Shown: positions 17,204 through 25,467 of the stretch, piece by piece
Numbering within the stretch: position 1 is the first letter of the stretch
Layout: every line of letters starts with the position of its first letter
Assembly: GCA_030619685.1 (NCBI GenBank)
Contig: JAUXAX010000004.1
Location: forward strand, 1 to 64,000
Direction of reading: 5' to 3'
Origin: Dehalococcoidia bacterium
GTDB taxonomy: Bacteria > Chloroflexota > Dehalococcoidia > SZUA-161
Length of the DNA: 64,000 nt
Made by a program: the position numbers and the translations under genes
Notes under the pieces: model-generated
What the model saw: only the letters and a program-made list of their open reading frames with translations
Database searches by the model: none
Told to the model about the DNA's origin: nothing

Positions 17204-18135
17204 ACACTGTTGTGGCGATAGTAGGGCCGACTGCGGTAGGTAAGAGCAGTCTAGCGCTCGAACTTGGCCAGACCTTTCATGGTGAGATCATCAACGCTGA
17301 CAGCCGGCAGGTCTATCGCTATATGGATATCGGCACTGCCAAGCCTACGATGGAGGAGCGAGCCTTGGTTCCTCACCACCTTATCGATGTGGTTTGCCCC
17401 GACCAGGATTTCAGCCTCGCCCTCTATCTAAGCAAAGCGCGAGAAGCTATGGAGAATATTCAGAGAAAGGGGAAGCTGGCACTCCTAGTGGGCGGGAGTG
17501 GGCTATACGTGTGGTCGCTTCTGGAAGGGTGGCGCATCCCGCCAGTACCACCCAATCCCATCCTGAGGCGAGAACTCGAAGCCATAGCCCAATCCGAAGG
17601 AACGGAGGGTCTCTACGAGGAGCTTAAACAAGCTGACCCGGCTGCCGCACAGCGCATCGATCCCAAGAACGCCCGCAGGGTGATCCGTGCGCTCGAGGTT
17701 TGTCGTCAAGGCAAACCCTTCTCCCAACTCCAGGGAAAGGAGCCTTTCGTCAATTCTCTTGTCATCGGTTTGACCACAGACAGAGCTGACCTATACCAAC
17801 GGATCGATGCTCGGGTGGACAGCATGATGGAGAAAGGCCTGCTGACAGAGGTTGAAGGACTTGTTGCGAAAGGCTACGGTTTCGACCTTCCCTCGATGTC
17901 GGGGCTAGGCTACAAGCAGATAGACATGTTCCTCCAAGGAAAAACAGGCTTGCCCGAAGCAGTCCAGCAAATCAAGTTCGATACCCATCGCTTTGCACGC
18001 CATCAATATAGCTGGTTTGGTCCCCAAGACAAACGCATTCACTGGTTTGATGCAAGGGAAGAAATAAAGCAAGCTATCAATAGATTGGTGCAGAGCTTCG
18101 TGGCAAATCCAGACGGTAAAGGGTTAGAGAACTGA
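17200..18135 (+). CDS. miaA: tRNA dimethylallyltransferase
   Basis: MiaA adds a dimethylallyl group to A37 of tRNAs reading UNN codons, using dimethylallyl diphosphate from the isoprenoid route that dxs opens upstream. The 311-residue protein has a P-loop (GPTAVGKSSL, residues 8-17), the DSRQVYRYMDIGTAKP motif (about 34-49) and the GLGYKQ segment near the end that contacts the substrate. It overlaps tpiA by four bases. A 44-residue membrane-protein gene follows 16 bases downstream. Confidence 0.95.
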   Translation: MNTVVAIVGPTAVGKSSLALELGQTFHGEIINADSRQVYRYMDIGTAKPTMEERALVPHHLIDVVCPDQDFSLALYLSKAREAMENIQRKGKLALLVGGSGLYVWSLLEGWRIPPVPPNPILRRELEAIAQSEGTEGLYEELKQADPAAAQRIDPKNARRVIRALEVCRQGKPFSQLQGKEPFVNSLVIGLTTDRADLYQRIDARVDSMMEKGLLTEVEGLVAKGYGFDLPSMSGLGYKQIDMFLQGKTGLPEAVQQIKFDTHRFARHQYSWFGPQDKRIHWFDAREEIKQAINRLVQSFVANPDGKGLEN

Positions 18136-18151
18136 CAGGGGGTATGATATC

Positions 18152-18286
18152 ATGAAGCAGTCGCTAAAGCAGTTCCTATATGGAGTTCTGTTCGGAGTCT
18201 TGCTTTTTCCCATTCTCTACATAGGGCGTTTTTGGTGGAAGCGTCGCAGCGAGAAAATCGATTTCGATGAAACCGAGTGGCCCTGA
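18152..18286 (+). CDS. Small single-pass membrane protein (44 residues)
   Basis: An ATG at 18152 preceded by CAGGGGG opens a 44-residue frame. A hydrophobic segment (FLYGVLFGVLLFPILYIG, about residues 8-25) is followed by a strongly basic stretch (RFWWKRRSEK) and an acidic tail (IDFDETEWP). The layout, one membrane helix with positive charges immediately after it, is typical of a real small membrane protein whose C-terminus stays in the cytoplasm. It sits 16 bases after miaA and 35 bases before the next start, so it is probably in the same operon. No family was recognised. Confidence 0.6.
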   Translation: MKQSLKQFLYGVLFGVLLFPILYIGRFWWKRRSEKIDFDETEWP

Positions 18287-18321
18287 GAATTCGGTTTGAT
18301 TTGAATAGTTGGAGGTGCCTT

Positions 18322-18690
18322 GTGGGCAAACTGTCAGACAGCGTAAAGGAGACCATCGCTGAGATTCGCCTTGCTATCATAGCCACAGCGAGCAAGGATG
18401 GCAAACCTAATGTATCAGCCAAAGGGTCGTTTCGGGTGCTCAATGATGATCATGTGGTTTTCGCCGATATCAGCTCGCCACGTACCATCGCCAATCTGAA
18501 AGAGAATCCCCAGGTTTCTGTCCTAGTAGTACATCCTAAAAGCATGAAGGGCTGCCGAATCTGGGGCAAGGGTGAGGTGCTCGACTCCGGAGAGCTCTTC
18601 GATGAGATGAGCAAGGAGTTCGCCGACCGCAATCTGAAAGTCAACCACGTGGTCAAGGTCACGGTAGAAGAGACGCAAGACGGTTTCTAG
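18322..18690 (+). CDS. Pyridoxamine 5'-phosphate oxidase-like (split-barrel flavin-binding) protein
   Basis: The product is 122 residues from the GTG at 18322, chosen because GGAGG lies six bases upstream; an in-frame GTG at 18277 would overlap the preceding small gene and lacks such a site. The sequence follows the split-barrel pattern: an N-terminal helix, then AIIATASKDGKPNVSAKG (about 17-34), then SPRTIANLKENPQVSVLVV (about 53-71), the usual flavin-phosphate-binding region. Members bind FMN, F420 or haem, or reduce small molecules; the substrate is unknown. The next gene, dapF, starts 15 bases after it. Confidence 0.82.
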   Translation: MGKLSDSVKETIAEIRLAIIATASKDGKPNVSAKGSFRVLNDDHVVFADISSPRTIANLKENPQVSVLVVHPKSMKGCRIWGKGEVLDSGELFDEMSKEFADRNLKVNHVVKVTVEETQDGF

Positions 18691-18704
18691 CGGGGGTTCA
18701 CAAA

Positions 18705-19565
18705 GTGAATTTCGTCAAACTACAGGGCACGGGAAACGACTTCATCCTGATAGACGTTCGTGAGCCTCAGTCGAACGACGCCCGGAGCCTAGAGCGTGAC
18801 TGGTCAGCGCTGGCCAGAGATATGTGCCACCGCCACTTTGGCGTGGGCGCCGATGGGCTTCTTCTGGTCCTACCTTCTGAGACTGCTGACTTGCGCCTGC
18901 GAATGTTCAACCCCGATGGCTCGGAGGCCGAGGCCTGCGGAAACGGGCTCAGGTGTTTTGCCAAGTATGCAATCGAGAGGGGATTGGTGAGCGGTGCTGA
19001 GTTCATGGTGGAAACCCTGGCTGGGACAAGGTCAGTACGAACCCAAGCCGAAAAAGGCATACAGGTGGTAATGGGTGTGCCAACCCTCGATCCTGCTGCC
19101 ATCCCGGTGCTTGTGGAGCGCCGAGACAGACAAGACCCAACACCTGTTGTCGACTATCCCATAACGGTAGGCGACAGTGAGCTAAAGATTAGCTGTGTCT
19201 CCATGGGCAATCCCCACGCTGTCTGTTTTTGGGACCAGCCTGTGGCTGATTTCCCTTTAGCTGAAGTTGGCCCCAAAGTGGAGCACCACCACATGTTCCC
19301 CAACAGGGTGAACTTTGAGGTGGCGAACATCATCAGCCAAAATGAGATTAGGGCACGGGTATGGGAACGAGGAGCGGGGGAAACCCTCTCCTGTGGCAGC
19401 GGTGCCTGTGCCATAGCGGTGGTATCCAGACTAAAGGGGTTCAGCCACAATCCCGTTGATATAACGCTGCCAGGTGGTACACTGACTGTAGACTGGAATG
19501 GGGCTGGGGAGGTGTTCCTCAGCGGCCCTGCCGAGGTTGTGTTCTACGGGGTTTGGAGAGATTAG
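18705..19565 (+). CDS. dapF: Diaminopimelate epimerase
   Basis: DapF converts LL- to meso-diaminopimelate for lysine and peptidoglycan. The 286-residue protein has the expected start (KLQGTGNDFILID, residues 5-17) and both active-site cysteine regions: EACGNGLRCFAKYA (about 77-90) and LSCGSGACAIAVV (about 229-241). The start is GTG after CGGGGG. A gene for LL-diaminopimelate aminotransferase lies 1.6 kb downstream, so this genome uses the DapL shortcut, whose LL product DapF then epimerises. Two unrelated unknown genes separate dapF from dapL. Confidence 0.96.
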   Translation: MNFVKLQGTGNDFILIDVREPQSNDARSLERDWSALARDMCHRHFGVGADGLLLVLPSETADLRLRMFNPDGSEAEACGNGLRCFAKYAIERGLVSGAEFMVETLAGTRSVRTQAEKGIQVVMGVPTLDPAAIPVLVERRDRQDPTPVVDYPITVGDSELKISCVSMGNPHAVCFWDQPVADFPLAEVGPKVEHHHMFPNRVNFEVANIISQNEIRARVWERGAGETLSCGSGACAIAVVSRLKGFSHNPVDITLPGGTLTVDWNGAGEVFLSGPAEVVFYGVWRD

Positions 19566-19588
19566 CTAACTAGAAAGGAAGCTGAGAA

Positions 19589-20332
19589 ATGAGCTTTGTC
19601 ATAGCTGTGTACGTGCCAGAAGGAATCGTTATGGCTTCGGATAGCCGGCAGTCAGTGACAGTTGAAGGAAAATCTCCCGAAGGCACGAGTTTCAAGGTCG
19701 AGACGGTTAACTCCGACTCCATCACCAAAACGTTTCTTTTAGAAAAACATCAACTGGGCATCTCCAATTTCGGCCAGGATTTGCTTGGCGGCGTTCCCAT
19801 AGCGAGTCTCGTCAAAGGATTCATCGAGGAGGAATTGGCCCCCGGCGATAATGTAGAGACTGTCCCCAAGAAGCTGGTTGCCTATTTCCGAAAGTCATTC
19901 CCCAATGCTGATGTTGGTTTTCATGTTACTGGCTACAGAAAAGAGGGCAAGATCAGCGTTCCCCATGTCTATTCTTGCCACATATCTCGAAACGCTGTAG
20001 AGAGAAGAAACATAAAGCCGGATGGCTCACTTAGCTATGGGGCTGCTTGGTCAGGGCAGACTGACATTTTAACCTCTATTATCATTCCAGTAGTAGTTAA
20101 AGATGAGAAAGACAATGACAAAGTGATTCGCTCTCCAGCACCAATTATCTGGGATGCGATGGCGCTTCAGGATGCGATCGACTTCTCAATCTATGCAATT
20201 CGAACAACCATCGATACCATGCGTTTTCAGGCACGGCCAAAAAACGTTGGTGGGCCAATCGATGTCTTGGTCCTAACACCTGATGAGGCCAAGTGGATTC
20301 AGAAGAAAGTCTACCAGGGGGAACGCGTATAG
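19589..20332 (+). CDS. Proteasome-like (HslV/Anbu-related) Ntn-hydrolase fold protein
   Basis: The 247-residue protein starts MSFVIAVYVPEGIVMASDSR. This matches the first strands of proteasome-type subunits, including the conserved aspartate of the ASDSR turn. Ser2 would be exposed after removal of the initiator methionine and could be the N-terminal nucleophile, as proposed for Anbu-type proteases. The expected lysine cannot be assigned by eye. A GISNFGQDLLGG segment (about residues 57-68) resembles the glycine turn of the fold. No ATPase partner (HslU/ClpX) is adjacent. The next gene, encoding a HEPN-like protein, starts within 25 bases. Activity is unproven and the protein may be a degenerate relative. 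Confidence 0.6.
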   Translation: MSFVIAVYVPEGIVMASDSRQSVTVEGKSPEGTSFKVETVNSDSITKTFLLEKHQLGISNFGQDLLGGVPIASLVKGFIEEELAPGDNVETVPKKLVAYFRKSFPNADVGFHVTGYRKEGKISVPHVYSCHISRNAVERRNIKPDGSLSYGAAWSGQTDILTSIIIPVVVKDEKDNDKVIRSPAPIIWDAMALQDAIDFSIYAIRTTIDTMRFQARPKNVGGPIDVLVLTPDEAKWIQKKVYQGERV

Positions 20333-20355
20333 TCACCGCAGTGGAGAGGGAGCCG

Positions 20356-21096
20356 ATGAGAGAACTAGCACGGCAGACGATACGGGACCTCTTCAATTCG
20401 AGCGCTAACGACCCGCGCCTTGCTTTTGAGTTCTATCTTTACGATAGGTCAGTCACGCAAAAGCTCTGGTCCACCGAATACTATCTGAATGAACTCGTGA
20501 GCCTAGACATTAATAACTTCTTAGTGTGGCCTTCTGAGGATGACACGCAATCTGCCGGTTCAATAACAAGTGAAGGTCCGCCGGTTCACATAGAACGTTA
20601 TTGCCGAGACATCAATCGGCTGCTGGACGGCTTTTTCATGAACTCAATGAGCGTTCTTGACACGCTTGCTCACCAAATATCAACCCTATACTCCTTCCAG
20701 CAGATGCCGCAACATATATACATCGGACTAATCAAGGATATACTACTTGAGTTTGATCCACATTCAGAAGCAGGAAGACTCCTAGATAATCAGCTAGGGG
20801 GGGATTGGTTTGCCGAATTTATACCATATCGACATTGCACAACGCATGAGAGCTTGATAACGTACAGCGACATATCGGTCAGCTACGATCAGATCGCCTA
20901 TCGCCATCGGGCATCGCCAATCATTCTGCCTGATGACCCCCAGGTGAAACCATTTACATACACCAGAAATCGAGAGGCACTCTCGTATTGTCAATCTGTA
21001 CTCAGCAACATACAATCGCTTGTGGGCGAGGTCTACGAAAAGATACTATTGGACATTAATAGAGCCAACAATGTATTACCAATACCAATGCCTTGA
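20356..21096 (+). CDS. Helical protein with HEPN-like Rx4H motif
   Basis: The ATG at 20356 follows GAGAGGGAG and gives 246 residues; a longer frame from 20293 overlaps the previous gene and is less likely. The sequence is predicted largely helical. The central stretch (CRDINRLLDGFFMNSMSVLD, about 83-102) is followed by WFAEFIPYRHCTTHESL (about 151-167), holding R159-x4-H164. This is the spacing of HEPN-domain RNases and nucleotidyltransferase partners, and some HEPN families show a similar layout. The motif is short, so assignment is tentative. Its close spacing to the proteasome-like gene suggests joint expression. Confidence 0.5.
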   Translation: MRELARQTIRDLFNSSANDPRLAFEFYLYDRSVTQKLWSTEYYLNELVSLDINNFLVWPSEDDTQSAGSITSEGPPVHIERYCRDINRLLDGFFMNSMSVLDTLAHQISTLYSFQQMPQHIYIGLIKDILLEFDPHSEAGRLLDNQLGGDWFAEFIPYRHCTTHESLITYSDISVSYDQIAYRHRASPIILPDDPQVKPFTYTRNREALSYCQSVLSNIQSLVGEVYEKILLDINRANNVLPIPMP

Positions 21097-21110
21097 TACC
21101 GGCTGTTGGG

Positions 21111-21139
21111 TTGACAAACATGTCCACAGTTGATAACGT
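21111..21139 (+). promoter_or_regulatory. Promoter for dapL
   Basis: TTGACA (21111-21116) is followed after 17 bases by TAACGT (21134-21139). The upstream TG one base before the -10 gives an extended -10. Transcription would start near 21146, shortly before the dapL ATG at 21164. Confidence 0.45.
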
Positions 21140-21163
21140 CCACCAAGAGAGAGGATAGACTCC

Positions 21164-22330
21164 ATGCAGCTAGCCAAACGCATCGAAAACTTGCCGCCGT
21201 ACCTTTTTGTCGGTATTAGCAGAAAGATCGCAGAGAAGAAAGCTAAGGGGGAAGATGTTGTCAGCTTTGCCATCGGCGACCCCGACATCCCCACCCCCCA
21301 GAATATCATCGAGCACCTGTGTCAAGCGGCACAAGACCCGGCAAACCATCGCTACCCTGAGTCCAACGGGCTGCCCCAATTGCGGCAAGCCATCTCCTCC
21401 TGGTATCAACGCCGCTTTGGACTGTCCTTCGACCCCGATAAAGAAGTCCTGCCACTTATCGGCTCCAAAGAGGGTATCGGCCACGTTGCCCTGTGCTTCA
21501 TCGACCCGGGAGATCTCGCCCTGATCACCGATCCCGGCTACCCCGTCTACTCCATCGGAACCATGTTCGCCGGCGGCGAGTGCTACTTCTTGCCCCTTAT
21601 TGAGGATAATGATTTCCTGCCTGACCTCGATCAAGTCCCTGATGAGGTAGCGCAGAGAGCTAAACTGTTGTGGATAAACTACCCCAATAACCCCACAGCA
21701 GCAGTAGCCGATCTCGATTTCTTCGAGAAAGTTGTTGCATTCGCCAAAAGACACGACCTGGCTGTTTGCCATGATGCCCCTTATACCGAGGTCGCCTTCG
21801 ATGGCTATCGCCCGCCGAGCTTTCTCCAGGCACCGGGGGCAAGGGATGTGGGAGTGGAATTTCACTCCCTGTCCAAGAGCTATAACATGACGGGGTGGCG
21901 GATCGGGATGGTTGTGGGCAATGAAGGGATAGTAGGTGCCCTGATGAGGGTGAAGTCGAATCTCGACTCCGGTATACCGCAGGCAATCCAGTACGCTGCC
22001 ATCGAGGCGCTTCTCGGAGACCAGGATTGTATCGCAGAGCATAACGCTATCTATCAGCGAAGGCGCGATCTGGTAGTTAGAACTCTCGCCAAGATAGGGC
22101 TGAGGACAAAGCCCCCGATGGCCAGCCTCTACGTTTGGGCCAGGATTCCCGAGGGGTATACCTCGCTTGATTTCTGCAGCAAGCTGCTAGATGAGGCCTC
22201 TGTAGTGGTCACACCAGGTAGTGGCTACGGCAAATATGGAGAAGGCTACATCCGCCTCTCTTTGACTACTCCCGACGATCGCCTCGAGGAGGGGCTATCC
22301 AGGATGGAAAGGTGGGGAGGCCATCTCTAA
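21164..22330 (+). CDS. dapL: LL-diaminopimelate aminotransferase
   Basis: A fold-type I PLP aminotransferase of 388 residues. The PLP lysine sits in HSLSKSYNMTGWRIG (about residues 230-244). The SFAIGDPDIPTP start (about 34-45) and NYPNNPTAAV (about 168-177) are also typical. The opening MQLAKRIENLPPYLF resembles the DapL group, which makes LL-diaminopimelate directly from tetrahydrodipicolinate and glutamate, bypassing succinylated or acetylated intermediates. The nearby dapF supports this over a general aspartate aminotransferase role, although the two families are close in sequence. The message has its own promoter. Confidence 0.88.
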   Translation: MQLAKRIENLPPYLFVGISRKIAEKKAKGEDVVSFAIGDPDIPTPQNIIEHLCQAAQDPANHRYPESNGLPQLRQAISSWYQRRFGLSFDPDKEVLPLIGSKEGIGHVALCFIDPGDLALITDPGYPVYSIGTMFAGGECYFLPLIEDNDFLPDLDQVPDEVAQRAKLLWINYPNNPTAAVADLDFFEKVVAFAKRHDLAVCHDAPYTEVAFDGYRPPSFLQAPGARDVGVEFHSLSKSYNMTGWRIGMVVGNEGIVGALMRVKSNLDSGIPQAIQYAAIEALLGDQDCIAEHNAIYQRRRDLVVRTLAKIGLRTKPPMASLYVWARIPEGYTSLDFCSKLLDEASVVVTPGSGYGKYGEGYIRLSLTTPDDRLEEGLSRMERWGGHL

Positions 22331-22332
22331 AG

Positions 22333-22440
22333 GTACAGAAGTTGTCCAAAAACCTCACCTTCGGTAGTCGTGACTCCTGTCACGACGAGGAATCCGTTGC
22401 CACAAGAGTGGCAACGCTACCCTTTTTGGACAGCCTGTAC
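22333..22440. repeat. Cloverleaf-like intergenic inverted repeat
   Basis: Outer arms pair GTACAG at 22333-22338 with CTGTAC at 22435-22440, and TGTCCAAAAA with TTTTTGGACA just inside. Within them are two perfect hairpins: GTCGTGAC-TCCT-GTCACGAC (22367-22386) and CGTTGCCAC-AAGA-GTGGCAACG (22395-22416). A further GGTAG/CTACC pairing and a CCTC/GAGG pairing close the inner loops. No coding frame explains it. It could be a miniature mobile element, a structured RNA, or a transcription end for dapL. No second copy was noticed in this window. Confidence 0.7.
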
Positions 22441-22499
22441 AGGAAGATTAAGAAGGGAGGAAACAGATTAAGCGTGTAGCAGTTACAGCTCGTCCCCCG

Positions 22500-23615
22500 G
22501 TGGAAAAGGCTCTACTCGTTGGAGTCGAGATAAAGGGGGCGAGAAATGGCTGGTCTCTTGAGGGCTCGGTTGAAGAGTTGGGGCAACTGGCGCGCACGGC
22601 AGGTGCCGAGGTGGTGGGCTCAATGACGCAGCGGCTGCCGGCACCGACACCTGCCTACTACCTAGGTAAAGGGAAGCTCGAGGAACTGGCTTCGCTTAAA
22701 GGAAGAGTTGGCTACAATATAGTTATCTTCGATGATGACCTCACCCCAGCCCAGCAGCGGAACTTGGAGCGCGTGCTTGCCGTCAAGGTAATCGACCGTA
22801 CTGCACTCATCCTAGATATCTTCGCTCGCCGCGCACGTACCCATGAAGGTAGACTGCAGGTCGAGCTTGCTCAACAGGAATATCTTCTGCCCCGCCTAGC
22901 CGGACGCTGGCCTCACCTCGAACGCCTCGGAGGTGGCATCGGCACCAGAGGCCCCGGGGAGACCCAGCTTGAGACTGACCGCCGCCTCATTCAGCGTAGG
23001 ATCCAACGCCTGAAAGGGGAAATTGAGGCGATGAGGAAGCACCGCGCCCTGTATCGGCGTCGCCGCAGCGAGCGAGGCATCCCTGTCGTGGCACTGGTAG
23101 GCTACACCAACTCCGGAAAAAGCACCCTGCTCAACTCCTTGAGCAATGCTAATATACTGGTCGAGGACAAGCTTTTCGCTACACTCGATCCCACGACGCG
23201 CCGCCTCGTCCTTCCAGACAACAAACCAGTGCTGTTTACCGATACCGTGGGCTTCATCCAGAAGCTGCCGCCAACCCTGGTCGCCGCCTTCAGGGCTACC
23301 CTGGAAGAACTGGCTGAAGCCGATCTGCTGCTACTCATCGTAGATATCGCCAGCGAGACCGCCGCCCAGCAGTGCCATACTGTTGAGGATATGCTGGAAG
23401 ATCTCAGCCTAGCTGACAAGCCAAAGCTTATCGCCCTCAATAAGATAGACCTGCTGGGAGGTGAGGTTAAACCAGGTGACGAGGAGGCAGTTGTCAGCTA
23501 CATCGATCAGATTGGAACCAGAGTCAAGACCGCAGCCCTGATCTCCGCAGCCAAAGGCTGGGGGCTAAAGAGAATGCTCGAACTCGTTGCAGAGATATTG
23601 GACAACAAACGATAA
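22500..23615 (+). CDS. hflX: GTPase HflX
   Basis: HflX is a ribosome-binding GTPase that splits stalled 70S ribosomes under stress. The N-terminal domain has YYLGKGKLEEL (about residues 53-63). The linker holds the family motif RGPGETQLETDRR (about 150-162). The G domain has G1 GYTNSGKST (about 200-208), G3 DTVGF and G4 NKID. The GTG at 22500 lacks a good ribosome-binding site. In the same frame an ATT at 22467, six bases after GGGAGG, would add KRVAVTARPP-type residues that read naturally into the family's beginning and may be the true, rare start. Confidence 0.93.
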   Translation: MEKALLVGVEIKGARNGWSLEGSVEELGQLARTAGAEVVGSMTQRLPAPTPAYYLGKGKLEELASLKGRVGYNIVIFDDDLTPAQQRNLERVLAVKVIDRTALILDIFARRARTHEGRLQVELAQQEYLLPRLAGRWPHLERLGGGIGTRGPGETQLETDRRLIQRRIQRLKGEIEAMRKHRALYRRRRSERGIPVVALVGYTNSGKSTLLNSLSNANILVEDKLFATLDPTTRRLVLPDNKPVLFTDTVGFIQKLPPTLVAAFRATLEELAEADLLLLIVDIASETAAQQCHTVEDMLEDLSLADKPKLIALNKIDLLGGEVKPGDEEAVVSYIDQIGTRVKTAALISAAKGWGLKRMLELVAEILDNKR

Positions 23616-23628
23616 CCCGGGAGGGCTG

Positions 23629-24498
23629 ATGAAGATTCGCAAGGCAGTAGTAACCGCTGCTGGCTGGGGAACAAGGTTCCTGCCAGCGACCAAGTCGCAG
23701 CCCAAGGAGATGCTGCCCCTGGTGGATAAGCCTATAATCCAGTATGTGATAGAGGAAGCTGTTGCCTCAGGCATGGAGCAAATTATTATCGTCACTGCGC
23801 TTGGTAAACACAGCATCGAAAACCACTTCGATCGCTCTTTTGAACTTGAGCACGCTCTGAGGCAAAAGGGAGATGAGAAGCTTCTTCGAGAGGTGCAGCG
23901 GATATCAGAGCTTGCCAGTATTTGCTACATACGGCAGAAAGAGCAGCTCGGTTTGGGACATGCTGTCTCGATAACACAGGACCTCGTCGGCGATGAACCC
24001 TTCGCTCTCTTTCTCCCAGACGATATCATCGAAGCTGAAGAGCCAGCTATGAAGCAGATGCTCCAAGTACATGATCGCTATGGGCGTAGTGTCATCGCTG
24101 TCGAGACCGTACCACCCGAGAACACCACCGCTTACGGTATTATCTCACCAAAGCAAGTGGAAGAGCGGGTATATCAAGTATTAGGCCTCGTGGAGAAGCC
24201 AGAGCCTGAGGAGGCTCCGTCCAATCTAGGCATAGTTGGCAGATATATTCTTACGCCAGAGATATTCAGTCTGTTGAAGGAGATGCCTCCAGGGAAAGGT
24301 GGGGAAATCCAGCTTACCGATGGCCTGCGACTGCTGCTGGAGCAACAAGAAATATACGCCTATCGGTTCCAGGGAACACGCCATGACACAGGCACCCCAT
24401 TGGGCTTCCTGAAGGCATCGGTGGAACTTGCTTTGCACTGCCCCGATCTTGGGTCTGAGTTCAAGGAATACTTGCGTAAGTTGAACTTGCCCGACTAG
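23629..24498 (+). CDS. galU: UTP--glucose-1-phosphate uridylyltransferase
   Basis: GalU makes UDP-glucose from UTP and glucose-1-phosphate. The nucleotidyltransferase motif TAAGWGTRFLPATKSQPKEM is at residues 8-27, followed by LVDKPIIQYVIEEA. Other matches are the LGLGHAV segment (about 108-114) and LVEKP. The start is set at the ATG at 23629 after GGGAGGG, giving 289 residues; a longer frame would overlap hflX without a site. UDP-glucose could supply glycan synthesis and the TreT-like glycosyltransferase at 37.5 kb. Confidence 0.95.
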   Translation: MKIRKAVVTAAGWGTRFLPATKSQPKEMLPLVDKPIIQYVIEEAVASGMEQIIIVTALGKHSIENHFDRSFELEHALRQKGDEKLLREVQRISELASICYIRQKEQLGLGHAVSITQDLVGDEPFALFLPDDIIEAEEPAMKQMLQVHDRYGRSVIAVETVPPENTTAYGIISPKQVEERVYQVLGLVEKPEPEEAPSNLGIVGRYILTPEIFSLLKEMPPGKGGEIQLTDGLRLLLEQQEIYAYRFQGTRHDTGTPLGFLKASVELALHCPDLGSEFKEYLRKLNLPD

Positions 24499-24838
24499 GT
24501 TCAGTTTTCATTGCCGCCGTTTTGAGTTCGGGGCAGCTGCTAGTCTTAGGACACCCTTCATACAACCGATCCCTCACTCCCCACCAACACCCCAAGAAGC
24601 AAAGCCAGGCTAATCCTCACCAAAGCATGAGAGCCTCACCGCAGGTTTGGACAGCTTGAGAGGTAAAGTAAAGGAATATTAATTAACGTTATATTGACTT
24701 TCATGTGGAGGTAATCTACGATTACTACCAGCACAGCAGTTTCAGTACGATAGTTCAGTTTAACAGCACACCAGTGAGACAAAAGCGCTGTGCTGTGCTA
24801 TCGGGCTATCTGTTTTCCTCTTCGGCCGAAAGCCAACC
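24499..24838. other. Intergenic region with inverted repeat
   Basis: The 340 bases after galU hold no credible gene. Notable contents are a candidate promoter at 24694-24722 and, downstream of it, a direct/inverted AGCACAG...CTGTGCTGTGCT pair around 24730-24800, which could fold in the leader of the next gene. No terminator with a T-run was found after galU. Confidence 0.4.
24694..24722 (+). promoter_or_regulatory. Candidate promoter for the DUF5658 gene
   Basis: TTGACT (24694-24699) and TACGAT (24717-24722) are 17 bases apart. The implied leader of about 110 bases includes an inverted repeat. Confidence 0.4.
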
Positions 24839-25180
24839 ATGTTGAACAAGTCTCTGCTAACGCGCAGACAACTGAATCCAGTGAGGATAGCCCGCTTCCT
24901 GGCGATTGCCTGGGTTATCCTATCTCTGGCTGACGCCACCGTTACCTACGCCTGCCTTAAGAGTACCGACAATATCGAAGGCAACCCTTTCGCCAGAGCC
25001 TTGCTATCGCAGAATGAGGCATTGTTCTACGGAGCAAAGCTTGTAGTTACCATAGGCATAGGGCTAGGATTCTGGTGGCTGGCAACCAGGACCACGTACC
25101 TGAAGGTAATGATCGGTTGCCAGATACTGCTGATAGTGATGTTTGCCGTTGTACTGGGCAACAATGTGCTGCATCTCTAG
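24839..25180 (+). CDS. DUF5658-type small membrane protein
   Basis: The 113-residue protein has three hydrophobic segments (about residues 20-40, 64-82 and 88-110). The first ends in LADATVTYACL, followed by EGNPFARALLSQN and a membrane lysine in YGAKLVVT. The pattern D..xT...L......E.NP....l....F...K is that of DUF5658 proteins, whose function is unknown. It has no operon partner: the next start, for an ABC transporter, lies about 290 bases away. Confidence 0.75.
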   Translation: MLNKSLLTRRQLNPVRIARFLAIAWVILSLADATVTYACLKSTDNIEGNPFARALLSQNEALFYGAKLVVTIGIGLGFWWLATRTTYLKVMIGCQILLIVMFAVVLGNNVLHL

Positions 25181-25349
25181 GTCGGCGCTGGAACCGTCTG
25201 AGAGCTGTTCACTCTTGAAAACATCCAGTAGACTGTCGCCCTCCTCATCCTCCTAAGGTTGCTCCGCCTGTGGTGGGGCTGCCACCGGTTCTGGCCCAAC
25301 CAGACTTTGCCGCCAGGCAGAAGGAACGGAACACCAAACCGCCACCCCT

Positions 25350-25377
25350 TTGCCGCTACGAACGGAAAGTGTATAAT
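25350..25377 (+). promoter_or_regulatory. Promoter for the ABC exporter pair
   Basis: TTGCCG (25350-25355) and TATAAT (25372-25377) are separated by 16 bases. The predicted leader of about 84 bases ends at the ATG at 25468. Confidence 0.45.
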
Positions 25378-25467
25378 CTGGAATTGGAAGGGCGCATGCT
25401 AGCGCACAGCGACTCAGGAGCTTGTGCAAAGCCGTTGGCGCATGCGATCAGGCGATGGAGGATCACT

